From the NCBI GenBank assembly GCA_018101195.1, contig JACDQH010000002.1, positions 62,001 through 126,000 of the forward strand: 64,000 bases of DNA, written 5' to 3'. The stretch comes from Rickettsiaceae bacterium H1 (lineage in GTDB: Bacteria; Pseudomonadota; Alphaproteobacteria; Rickettsiales; Anaplasmataceae). Position numbers and translations under genes: made by a program. Numbering within the stretch: the first letter of the stretch is position 1; the number at the start of each line of letters is the position of its first letter. Under the pieces are notes generated by a model. The model worked only from the letters and a program-made list of their open reading frames with translations. It was not told where the DNA came from and did not search any database. Below, in pieces: positions 56,643-64,000 of the stretch.

Positions 56643-57416
56643 GTGCCTTCTATTTCCGAGAATTCGAAAAAACAAATAAAAAGTTATGGTAAAATCGGAG
56701 CGGTAGCGATTTTATCAGCTTCTGCAATTTTATTTGGGTTATACCTGACAATTTTTTTTATTTTAATATATGAAAATGCCATAACTAATTGGATTAAAAA
56801 TTATTTAAATTTTTTACTTAAGGAAAACCCAAATAATTCTTTTCTTAAGCTTTTTGCAAAGAATATAGATCAAATTCTTAACAGAGAATACTTACTTTCT
56901 TATTCAAAAAGTATTTTTTATGGTTTTGGGACAGGCATAGCTATCTTGGCTTTATTAATTTTTTTTATACTGTCTGTTAGTTATAGGTCGCTAAAGACCC
57001 AAGGTAAAAGTGTTAGAGAAGAAATCAGTACTCATAAAGTAGCGTCTTTTGCTGCCGCTTTTTCTCTTTCTACAATTATAGTTTCATTATCGGCATTTAT
57101 TGCAGTGTATAAATTGTTAAGTAACGATACTGCCAAAATGATGACCAATTACTTGGACAAAGTTATTCCTACTCAAGGTAACAATCCTTTTCTGGAGGTT
57201 TTCAAAGGAATTATTAATGCCAGCTTTAAGCCCGGAATGGACAATGACCTTATTATTGGAGTAAGGAATAAATTTAGTATTTTTTCGTATGTTATATTTA
57301 GCTTATCTATTTTCGTTTTTGTTCTATCGATTAGTTATTTGTTATGTAATAATACCGGGGTTAAAGAATCACAAGCTGATGGTTTGGGTAATGAAAACAA
57401 AATTTCTGTTACATAA
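56643..57416 (+). CDS. Four-TM protein with internally duplicated halves
   Basis: No family is recognised. The 257-residue protein starts at GTG and has four TM segments: about 17-43, 93-118, 139-160 and 215-240. The two halves share a layout: TM, then a soluble loop of about 50 residues with a common motif (NNSFLKLFAKNID in half 1, NNPFLEVFKGIIN in half 2), then TM ending ALLIFFILSVSY or SIFVFVLSISYLL. This suggests internal gene duplication. The last 26 bp overlap the start of the hydrolase gene. It may be an inner-membrane or exported membrane protein. Confidence 0.7.
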   Translation: MPSISENSKKQIKSYGKIGAVAILSASAILFGLYLTIFFILIYENAITNWIKNYLNFLLKENPNNSFLKLFAKNIDQILNREYLLSYSKSIFYGFGTGIAILALLIFFILSVSYRSLKTQGKSVREEISTHKVASFAAAFSLSTIIVSLSAFIAVYKLLSNDTAKMMTNYLDKVIPTQGNNPFLEVFKGIINASFKPGMDNDLIIGVRNKFSIFSYVIFSLSIFVFVLSISYLLCNNTGVKESQADGLGNENKISVT

Positions 57417-58248
57417 ACAAGTTATATATGGTGAAGAGCTAAATCTTTCGTATTCGAAACTTGGTAACTCTGATAATATCATACTCTGTATTCATGGTAT
57501 CGTAAGAAATAGTAGGGATTTTGATTATTTGGCAGCAAAGCTGGCACCGAATTATACTGTGATATGTATCGATATTTTTGGTCGCGGTAACAGTAGCTTG
57601 CTTAAAGACAAAAAAAAATACAATTATAACACTTATTACCATGCGTTAATAGCTTTACTTAAATCACTTAAGATAAAAAAAATAAGTTTGCTGGGAACTT
57701 CTATGGGTGGAATTATTGCTATGTATATAGCGGCGAATAATATCGAATTAGTAAAAAAGATCGTATTAAACGATATAGGACCTGCTATTGATTTGGACGC
57801 ACTGCGTAAATTAGCGGTTTATTTGAAGAAATATCCCTCTTTTAGTAATAAAACGGAAGCGAAAAATTACTTAAAAATGTTTTTATCTCCGCTGAAATTA
57901 AGCAGTGATAAGCTGTTATCTCATATAGTTGAACATAGTATAACAATCGGTAAAGACGGTAATTATTATTTGAATTACGATCCTGCCATCGGTGAAAAAT
58001 TCGATCAAGATGTAAAAAGCATGTCAAGCGATATGAATTTATGGGGCTTGTGGGAGAAAATAAATCAACCCGTGCTTATTTTACATGGAGAAAAATCGGA
58101 GATATTAACTAACGATACTGTAAAGAAAATGATCGACGGTCGCAATAATGTTGATTATATCAAATACGAGGATGTAGGACATACCCCTTCTCTAATGGAA
58201 GATAAACAAATATTAGATGTTTTGAAGTGGCTGAATACCGGATATTAA
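57391..58248 (+). CDS. Alpha/beta-hydrolase fold protein
   Basis: I chose the ATG at 57391 because the family core starts soon after it; an upstream in-frame start would add a 34-residue leader inside the previous gene. The 285-residue product has IILCIHGIVRNSRDF (oxyanion HG), DIFGRGNSS, the nucleophile elbow LLGTSMGGIIA (Ser104), a late acidic residue in VLILHGEKSEIL and a C-terminal His in VGHTPSLME. It is an esterase- or lipase-like hydrolase of unknown substrate. The last 22 bp overlap the pseudouridine synthase gene. Confidence 0.88.
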   Translation: MKTKFLLHKQVIYGEELNLSYSKLGNSDNIILCIHGIVRNSRDFDYLAAKLAPNYTVICIDIFGRGNSSLLKDKKKYNYNTYYHALIALLKSLKIKKISLLGTSMGGIIAMYIAANNIELVKKIVLNDIGPAIDLDALRKLAVYLKKYPSFSNKTEAKNYLKMFLSPLKLSSDKLLSHIVEHSITIGKDGNYYLNYDPAIGEKFDQDVKSMSSDMNLWGLWEKINQPVLILHGEKSEILTNDTVKKMIDGRNNVDYIKYEDVGHTPSLMEDKQILDVLKWLNTGY

Positions 58249-59132
58249 TTACACAAAATAATTGTAGGTTGGATAAATATATTACAAATGAAATACGTGA
58301 TATTTCACGTAATAAAATTCAAAGATTAATAAAATCCGGTTATGTTACTTCTTTGACAGGTAATAAAACTGTTAATTCTGCTCATATGACGAAAACAGGT
58401 GAAAAATATAATGTTTTTATACCGCAAAATATTTTTTCTCCCAGTTTTTCTGATTCTGATAATTTGGACGTAGTATACGAAGACGAATATATCGCAGTGA
58501 TTAATAAACCTGCGGGCTTAATCGTGCATGGCGGAATAGGAACTAAAAACAATACTTTGGTCGATCTTTTGCTAAAATGTTACGGATCTGAGAATTTATC
58601 AAATGATAAAGAGAGGCCCGGAATAATTCATAGGCTTGATAAGGGTACTAGCGGTTTGATGATGATTGCCAAAAACGATTCTGTTCATGCTAAATTAGCA
58701 GAATTGATATTACGTAAAGAAATAAATAGAAAATATATAGCAGTTGTTTCAGGCATTTTATCAACCGAGGTTGGTATTATAAATGCTAATATTTCTCCTA
58801 ATCCTAAAGACAGGAGGAAAATGCATATAGTGCAAAATCGAGGCAAAATTGCTGTTACTCGTTATAAGGTGTTATTTGTTATCGACAGTAAGTATAGTGT
58901 TTTGGAATGTACTTTGCAGACGGGAAGAACACATCAGATAAGAGTGCACATGAAACATTTGGGACATCCGATAATCGGGGATGTGTTATATGGGGTACCG
59001 AGCGAATTGATTAAAAGACAGGCTTTGCATAGTTATAAATTGAGTTTTCAACACCCTGTAACTTTAAAATTGCTTTCGTTTAAAATTCGACTTCCTCAAG
59101 ATATACGATCGTTATTAATAAATAAGAATTGA
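58227..59132 (+). CDS. RluC/RluD-family 23S rRNA pseudouridine synthase
   Basis: These enzymes isomerise specific uridines of 23S rRNA. The 301-residue protein starts at GTG inside the preceding gene. It has an S4 RNA-binding domain (about 12-60) and YEDEYIAVINKPAGLIVHGG. The catalytic HRLDKGTSGLMM (Asp138), ERKYIA-like NRKYIAVVSG and LQTGRTHQIRVHMKHLGHPI complete the family set. Whether it is RluC or RluD cannot be fixed by eye; the S4 domain fits both. It is followed by an 80-bp gap with no clear signal. Confidence 0.93.
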   Translation: MAEYRILITQNNCRLDKYITNEIRDISRNKIQRLIKSGYVTSLTGNKTVNSAHMTKTGEKYNVFIPQNIFSPSFSDSDNLDVVYEDEYIAVINKPAGLIVHGGIGTKNNTLVDLLLKCYGSENLSNDKERPGIIHRLDKGTSGLMMIAKNDSVHAKLAELILRKEINRKYIAVVSGILSTEVGIINANISPNPKDRRKMHIVQNRGKIAVTRYKVLFVIDSKYSVLECTLQTGRTHQIRVHMKHLGHPIIGDVLYGVPSELIKRQALHSYKLSFQHPVTLKLLSFKIRLPQDIRSLLINKN

Positions 59133-59212
59133 TAGCTAGTGATTTATTTGCATTTTTTTGATAGTTATGTATTACTTGTTCAGGCTAATTCCAACCTAAA
59201 TTTAACACATTA

Positions 59213-60526
59213 ATGTTCTCACTTAATAAGTTTAGTGTAATACAGAATAGGAAGTTATTTTTTTTCTTTTCTATAGTAATATTGTTATTTTTATTGATTA
59301 GGGGGGTATATCACCACAACGATATTCCGGTAGAAATTCCGTCAATTGTTCCTGGCAATAATGTTCTTGACGATCACGTTGCCGTTGAAGACGAAGATTA
59401 TATTAATAATATTCGGGAATTTCAAGTTACAATAAAAAAGGGCGATAGATTGATCGATATACTGAAAACTTATAGGATAAGTAAAGACGATTCTTATCGT
59501 TTGTTATCGTCTTTAAAGGGAAAGTATAACGTAAATAAAATACGCGAAGGGCAAATAATTAATTTAACGATAGAAGAAGATAAAAATATTCACTTAATCA
59601 GCTTTGAAATAGATCTTGATCGTTTTCATAAAGTTTTATCAACTCATAATGATAAAGGAGAATTTGATTCTAGGATAATTGAAGTAAAGAAATTTAAGCA
59701 AATTGTTAAAGTTTCTCAACCGATTAAAGGTTCTTTATTTACTACTGCGATATCCAATGGTATTTCTGAACAATTGATAATGAATTTGGCATATTTATAT
59801 AGTAATAATATAAATTTAAATCGCGATATTAGTGATGGTAATAGATTCGAGGTAATGTTCGAACAATTTGTCGATTCCAAAGGAAAGATTTCTCATTATG
59901 GTAACGTAATATATGCTTCTCTTACTACAAATAAGAGTAAAAAAGAAAGTTGCGATATATACCGTTATACTACGAAAAATGGTAATGAAAGTTATTTTTA
60001 CGGTAATGGTAATTATGTTACGAATAGCGATTTTATTTTAGGATTACCGCTGGAAAAAATTAAAATATCTTCTCCTTTTGGAAAAAGGTTTCATCCAGTG
60101 TTAAAAAAGAAACGTGAGCATAAGGGAGTTGATCTTGTTGCCAGTGTTGGAACTCCGGTGAAGAGTACGGGAAACGGGATAGTTGAATATATCGGCAGAA
60201 GAGGCGGATACGGTAATTATATAAAGATCAAGCACGATAAACATTACTCTACCGCTTATGCTCATTTGAGTGAATTTAAAAAAGGGCTTAAAGCCGGTTC
60301 TATAGTAAAATCGGGAGAAGTAATAGCATATTCGGGTAGCACCGGAGTTGTTACTGGTCCTCATTTGCATTATGAAGTTTTATATAAAAATAAGCAAGTT
60401 GACCCGATAAATCATCGTGTGTCGCATCATCACTTAGAAGGGGAAGAATTGTTGGAATTTAAAAAATTCATTGCCAAAATTCAAAGCTTGTTAAAATTAG
60501 AAGAAATTCCTGGTGACGCTCTATAA
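59213..60526 (+). CDS. M23-family peptidoglycan endopeptidase
   Basis: M23 (LytM) enzymes cut peptidoglycan cross-links in the periplasm. The 437-residue protein has an N-terminal membrane anchor (about 15-31), a LysM/OapA-like part (about 70-130) and a middle domain typical of MepM-type proteins. The catalytic domain carries ISSPFGKRFHPVL, HKGVDL (His303, Asp307), YAHLSEF (about 352) and GPHLHYEV (His384, His386). All zinc ligands are present, so it is probably active. A role in growth or division of the wall built by RodA is likely. Confidence 0.92.
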   Translation: MFSLNKFSVIQNRKLFFFFSIVILLFLLIRGVYHHNDIPVEIPSIVPGNNVLDDHVAVEDEDYINNIREFQVTIKKGDRLIDILKTYRISKDDSYRLLSSLKGKYNVNKIREGQIINLTIEEDKNIHLISFEIDLDRFHKVLSTHNDKGEFDSRIIEVKKFKQIVKVSQPIKGSLFTTAISNGISEQLIMNLAYLYSNNINLNRDISDGNRFEVMFEQFVDSKGKISHYGNVIYASLTTNKSKKESCDIYRYTTKNGNESYFYGNGNYVTNSDFILGLPLEKIKISSPFGKRFHPVLKKKREHKGVDLVASVGTPVKSTGNGIVEYIGRRGGYGNYIKIKHDKHYSTAYAHLSEFKKGLKAGSIVKSGEVIAYSGSTGVVTGPHLHYEVLYKNKQVDPINHRVSHHHLEGEELLEFKKFIAKIQSLLKLEEIPGDAL

Positions 60527-60609
60527 ATTTTTTGTTTAAATAAATGATGGTGCAGTTTTGTTGACTGAATTTAAATCGATAATTATAATAACTTTTTATT
60601 TATAAAATT

Positions 60610-61074
60610 ATGTATTCTAGTTACTCTCAAAAAAAATCTGAAATACGAAAAAATTGGTTGCTGATAAATGCTAAAGGAGCAATAGTAGGGCGTTTGGCAG
60701 CAAAAATAGCAATATTGTTGAGAGGGAAAAATAAACCTACCTATACGCCGCATATGGATGGTGGTGATTGTGTTGTAGTAATTAATGCTGCGGAAGTTGC
60801 TTTTTCTGGGAAAAAAATTAAAAATAAAATTTATTATAGGCATACCGGTTATCCTGGAGGAATAAAATCAACCATACCGGAAAAAATATTGGATGGTAAA
60901 TATCCTGAAAGAGTATTGAAATTAGCGGTAAAGCGTATGTTGGATAATGGACCTATGGCAAGAAAAAGAATGAAAAACTTATATGTCTACTCCGGTTCTG
61001 AGCATAAACATGAAGCACAAAAACCTCAAGTATTCGATTTTATAAGCTTGAATAAAAAGAATAAAGTAAATTAA
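60610..61074 (+). CDS. rplM: 50S ribosomal protein L13
   Basis: Early-assembling large-subunit protein. The 154 residues contain [44 protein letters not shown] and a PLAKRM-like [19 protein letters not shown], all typical of L13. It is followed after 1 bp by rpsI, the usual rplM-rpsI pair. Confidence 0.97.
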   Translation: MYSSYSQKKSEIRKNWLLINAKGAIVGRLAAKIAILLRGKNKPTYTPHMDGGDCVVVINAAEVAFSGKKIKNKIYYRHTGYPGGIKSTIPEKILDGKYPERVLKLAVKRMLDNGPMARKRMKNLYVYSGSEHKHEAQKPQVFDFISLNKKNKVN

Positions 61075-61075
61075 T

Positions 61076-61498
61076 ATGAGTGATAAAGAAATAACAAGAA
61101 AAGTAGATTCTTTCGGTCGTACTTATGGTACTGGAAGAAGAAAATCGTCGGTAGCAAGAGTGTGGATTAAACCTGGAACCGGAAAATTTATTATTAATAA
61201 AAGATCGTTATCGGAATATGTAAAGCGTACTACATTAGAAGTATTAGCTCAATCACCGTTTAATCACACTTCGACAGCTGGTCAATTTGACGTTTTTGCT
61301 ACTGCAAAAGGTGGAGGAATGTCCGGTCAAGCAGGTGCTCTAAAGCTTGGTATCAGTAAAGCGTTACAAAATTTTAATCCGAAATTTAGAACAATTTTAA
61401 AGGCAGGAGGATTTTTAACCAGAGATTCGCGAGTTGTGGAAAGGAAGAAGTATGGCCGACGAAAAGCAAGAAGAAGCTTCCAGTTTTCAAAGCGTTAA
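61076..61498 (+). CDS. rpsI: 30S ribosomal protein S9
   Basis: S9 lies in the small-subunit head and its C-terminal tail reaches the P-site tRNA. The 140-residue protein shows [59 protein letters not shown] and the conserved terminal FQFSKR. It follows rplM at a 1-bp gap and precedes the APC permease by 50 bp. Confidence 0.97.
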   Translation: MSDKEITRKVDSFGRTYGTGRRKSSVARVWIKPGTGKFIINKRSLSEYVKRTTLEVLAQSPFNHTSTAGQFDVFATAKGGGMSGQAGALKLGISKALQNFNPKFRTILKAGGFLTRDSRVVERKKYGRRKARRSFQFSKR

Positions 61499-61548
61499 AT
61501 TTTTGTTTATTTATCGATTATCTTTTTTATATTGTCTTTTTTTATCAT

Positions 61549-62832
61549 ATGAAAAAAATAGGTTTTTGGCCGCTTTTTGCTATTGTTATAGGTGGTCAAG
61601 TTGGTTCCGGAATATTTATGTTGCCGTCGAATTTGGCTGCTTTCGGTATTTTCGGTATCTTTGGTTTAATAATAGCATCTGTTGGTGCAATCTCTTTAGC
61701 AATAGTTTTTGCCTCTTTGTGTGCTTATTATCCGAAAACAGGCGGTCCTCATGTATATGTTCGGGAAGCTTTCGGGAAATCAGCAGCTTTTTTTACTGGG
61801 TGGACTTATTGGCTGATATCTTGGGTAAGCAGCACGGCAGTAGTGATTGCAATCGTAGGTTATTTAATGCCCATGTTGGGTGATTACCCTAAAGAATTTT
61901 ATGTTATTTTCGAAATATTAATTTTGCTATTCGTTACGTTAATAAATTTACAAGGCGTATCTTCGGCAGGGAGTGTTGAAGTTATTTTGTCAGTTATGAA
62001 GTTTACTCCGCTTTTGATTATTCCTTTTGTATCTTTGATTTATTTTGATCCTGAGAATTTAACCTTAAGCAACTTTTTTGAAGGTTATGGTTCTTCCGAA
62101 TTATTGAGTAGAGTCACCTTAATTACTCTATGGGGATTTATCGGATTAGAAGCTGCTACTACTCCCGCTAACTCTGTAATTAACCCGAAGAGAAATATAC
62201 CGCTGGCAGTGGTTTTCGGTACAATATCTGTTGCCGTTGTTTATTTGGTAAACAGCCTTGGTGTTATGGGAGTAGTACCGGGTAATGAATTACAAAATTC
62301 CGGTGCACCTTATGTAGAAGCTACTCAATATGTTTTTGGAGGAAATTGGTATGTTATTGTTTCTCTTATTGCTTCTATTGTTTGTTTTAGCTCTCTTAAT
62401 GCCTGGGTTCTTACTAGCGGACAAATAGCTTTAGGACTGTCGGAAGACGGTTTGATGCCTGAAATTTTTGCAAAGAAAAATTCTCATAATGCTCCTCATT
62501 TAGCTTTAATAATTAGTGGATTAGGTATTATACCTTTATTATTTTTAACAAATGCACCCAGTTTTGCCAAACAAATCTCTTCGATAATAGAATTTTCGGT
62601 TGTGGCATTTTTATTTGTATATGTGATATCCGTTTTAAGTTTTTTATACATTCAAATAAAAAAAGGATTTTTGTATCGGATAAAAACTATTATAGGAATA
62701 TTTGCTTTGATATTTTGTTGTTGGGTTATTTTTAATACTGATGTAAAAGTTTTGCTTATAGCAAGCTTTTTTGTTTTTAGCGGAGTACCTTTATATATAT
62801 TTAGTATAAAGAATAAATCTTTTAATAAATAA
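61549..62832 (+). CDS. APC-family amino acid permease or antiporter
   Basis: The 427-residue membrane protein has about twelve TM segments. It opens with the APC signature FWPLFAIVIGGQVGSGIFML, where the unwound GxGxG-like GGQVGSGIF binds substrate. TGGPHVYVREAFG, ALSLAIVFASL-type helix 2 and WGFIGLEAATTPANSVINP (helix 6) follow. It most resembles AdiC/PotE-type basic amino acid or polyamine antiporters kept by Rickettsiales, but the substrate cannot be told by eye. A secreted adenosine deaminase gene lies 72 bp downstream on the same strand. Confidence 0.88.
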   Translation: MKKIGFWPLFAIVIGGQVGSGIFMLPSNLAAFGIFGIFGLIIASVGAISLAIVFASLCAYYPKTGGPHVYVREAFGKSAAFFTGWTYWLISWVSSTAVVIAIVGYLMPMLGDYPKEFYVIFEILILLFVTLINLQGVSSAGSVEVILSVMKFTPLLIIPFVSLIYFDPENLTLSNFFEGYGSSELLSRVTLITLWGFIGLEAATTPANSVINPKRNIPLAVVFGTISVAVVYLVNSLGVMGVVPGNELQNSGAPYVEATQYVFGGNWYVIVSLIASIVCFSSLNAWVLTSGQIALGLSEDGLMPEIFAKKNSHNAPHLALIISGLGIIPLLFLTNAPSFAKQISSIIEFSVVAFLFVYVISVLSFLYIQIKKGFLYRIKTIIGIFALIFCCWVIFNTDVKVLLIASFFVFSGVPLYIFSIKNKSFNK

Positions 62833-62904
62833 AAAAGTAATTTAATTATTGTTTTTTTGATCTTTCAGTATATTCTCTAATTTATAACCGAGGAAAAGAG
62901 TTTT

Positions 62905-64000
62905 ATGTCAAAAAAATTAATTAGATTATTGGTATTAACTTATTTTGTATTTTCTTTGCAAGTTTATGCCGAAGATAATACTGGTATGACATCTAAATTA
63001 TACGACTCTATGCTTAATGATAACGTACCGAGTATATCCGGGTTAAATTTATTTTTCACTAAAATGCCCAAAGGAGGAGATTTGCATCATCATTATATGG
63101 GAACGATATATGCCGAAACTTATTTGGATTGGGTAAAGCAACAAGATTATAGGATTAATAGTTGTGATTTTGCAGTTGTAAAACGAGATTTTAAAGGTTT
63201 AACACGGGGCTGTAAATTATTAACAGTTGCTCAGCTTGAAAAACAACCTGCTTTTTATAGAGAAGTGCTTATGAAGTGGTCCGTAAAAGATTTTTCCAAT
63301 CATTTTCATATGCAATTAACTCCTGATCTTTCTTTTTTCAATACTTTTCTTAAATTTACTTCAGTTGCTCTGGAACAAATAAAACTGGGATTTGAAGTAC
63401 TGAAGAAGCGTGCTTTACAAGAAAATGTTACATATATTGAAACTATGATAGATAACCTTTTTTATTCTGTTGATTATTTTTCTGAACAAGAGAGAGTTAA
63501 CTTTAATAATTTACTGAAAAATAGTAAATCTCAGAGGGAAGTAAATGCAGTACTTAAAAAAATCACAGGTGTTGCATTGAAAAATACTAAATTCAACATG
63601 GAAATAGATAAAATGGTGAACATGTTAGAGAAAAATCACCAGGGCATAGATGATGAGAATTATTTAATGAGATATCAGTTAGTTGCATATAGAAATTTAG
63701 AACCGTTAGATGTGTTCATACAGTTATTTACAAGTTATTTGATCTCTCAAAAATCACCTATCGTTGTTGGTGTAAATATTGTAGGAGCGGAGAATTACAC
63801 TATTGCTCTGGAGGATTATACGTTACATATGCAAATGTATAATTACTTGTCTGATAAGTATCCAACGGTGAATAAAGCTTTACATGCTGGCGAGCTAGTA
63901 TTAGGTATGGTAGCACCTAAAGATTTAACTTTTCATATCGAACAAGCAATAAATATTGCTAAAGCGCAAAGGATAGGTCATGGGATTGATTTATCATATG
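62905..64000 (+). CDS. Secreted adenosine deaminase-like protein (partial, C-terminus outside window)
   Basis: Adenosine deaminases turn adenosine into inosine with a catalytic zinc. The ATG at 62905 follows a good AGGAAAAGAG ribosome site. The frame stays open to the window edge (365 codons). It has a clear signal peptide (KKLIRLLVLTYFVFSLQVYA, likely cut before ED). Then come PKGGDLHHHYMG (zinc His61-63), VVGVNIVGAEN, the catalytic LHAGE (His327, Glu329) and RIGHGIDL (His359). The long spacing between the motifs resembles the ADGF/CECR1-type and related secreted bacterial enzymes rather than cytoplasmic Add. A final Asp-containing zinc motif would lie beyond the edge. Confidence 0.85.
   Translation, partial: MSKKLIRLLVLTYFVFSLQVYAEDNTGMTSKLYDSMLNDNVPSISGLNLFFTKMPKGGDLHHHYMGTIYAETYLDWVKQQDYRINSCDFAVVKRDFKGLTRGCKLLTVAQLEKQPAFYREVLMKWSVKDFSNHFHMQLTPDLSFFNTFLKFTSVALEQIKLGFEVLKKRALQENVTYIETMIDNLFYSVDYFSEQERVNFNNLLKNSKSQREVNAVLKKITGVALKNTKFNMEIDKMVNMLEKNHQGIDDENYLMRYQLVAYRNLEPLDVFIQLFTSYLISQKSPIVVGVNIVGAENYTIALEDYTLHMQMYNYLSDKYPTVNKALHAGELVLGMVAPKDLTFHIEQAINIAKAQRIGHGIDLSY

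Overview
The window is AT-rich bacterial DNA from a member of the Rickettsiales (Alphaproteobacteria), an obligate intracellular lineage. The strongest evidence is the block virB3-virB4 followed by four large, mutually overlapping virB6 paralogues, the layout of the rickettsial (rvh) type IV secretion system. Supporting signs are a citrate synthase with the rickettsial N-terminal motif, a short archaeal-type valyl-tRNA synthetase, a patchwork of unrelated operons, many lineage-specific membrane proteins and decaying pseudogenes. I cannot place it to genus; a Midichloriaceae- or Anaplasmataceae-like organism would fit as well as Rickettsia.

Layout. 1-7.1 kb (minus strand): a partial PAS-domain protein, rodA, ndk, an 892-residue helical membrane-tethered protein, tatD and an orphan phage-type terminase large subunit. 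7.2-10.8 kb: a two-TM protein, gltA, an orphan ModA-like binding protein and a small membrane-anchored coiled coil. 10.9-15.5 kb: a surface-protein graveyard with two adjacent broken genes whose N-termini resemble the inverse-autotransporter (intimin/invasin-type) barrel. One carries a right-handed beta-helix passenger, the other a coiled-coil passenger. 15.5-30.1 kb: virB3, virB4 and four virB6 genes, translationally coupled. 30.1-34.8 kb: tyrS and htpG (minus), yebC and a murU-like nucleotidyltransferase (plus). 34.8-37.6 kb: a lineage-specific membrane protein plus a decayed tandem copy. 37.6-48.3 kb: sucA, aroQ, dnaA, sdhB, tRNA-Val, valS, argD and a repeat-containing membrane protein. 48.4-53.2 kb (minus): lipB, nusA-infB-rbfA. 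53.2-64 kb (plus): TAXI binding protein, tsaD, nadK, a duplicated four-TM protein, an alpha/beta hydrolase, an RluD-like synthase, an M23 peptidase, rplM-rpsI, an APC permease and a truncated secreted adenosine deaminase; one unknown 163-residue gene lies on the minus strand.

How the genes work together. TCA-cycle genes (gltA, sucA, sdhB) and scattered import proteins (ModA-like, TAXI, APC permease) suggest metabolism based on host-derived substrates. rodA, the murU-like gene, the M23 peptidase and argD (plausibly acting as DapC) suggest retained peptidoglycan metabolism. The type IV secretion block, three VirB6 lipoprotein signals, the decayed surface proteins, the secreted adenosine deaminase and five lineage-specific proteins with TM hairpins form the host-interaction part.

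Most notable: (i) paired inverse-autotransporter relics with different passengers and a possible A10 slippage site; (ii) VirB6 paralogues with lipoboxes and shared extracytoplasmic modules; (iii) tsaD apparently starting at AUA; (iv) a tandem duplication that carried the 3' end of a housekeeping gene with it; (v) a family-like set of proteins with C-terminal TM hairpins. All assignments come from reading the sequence; no database search was run.
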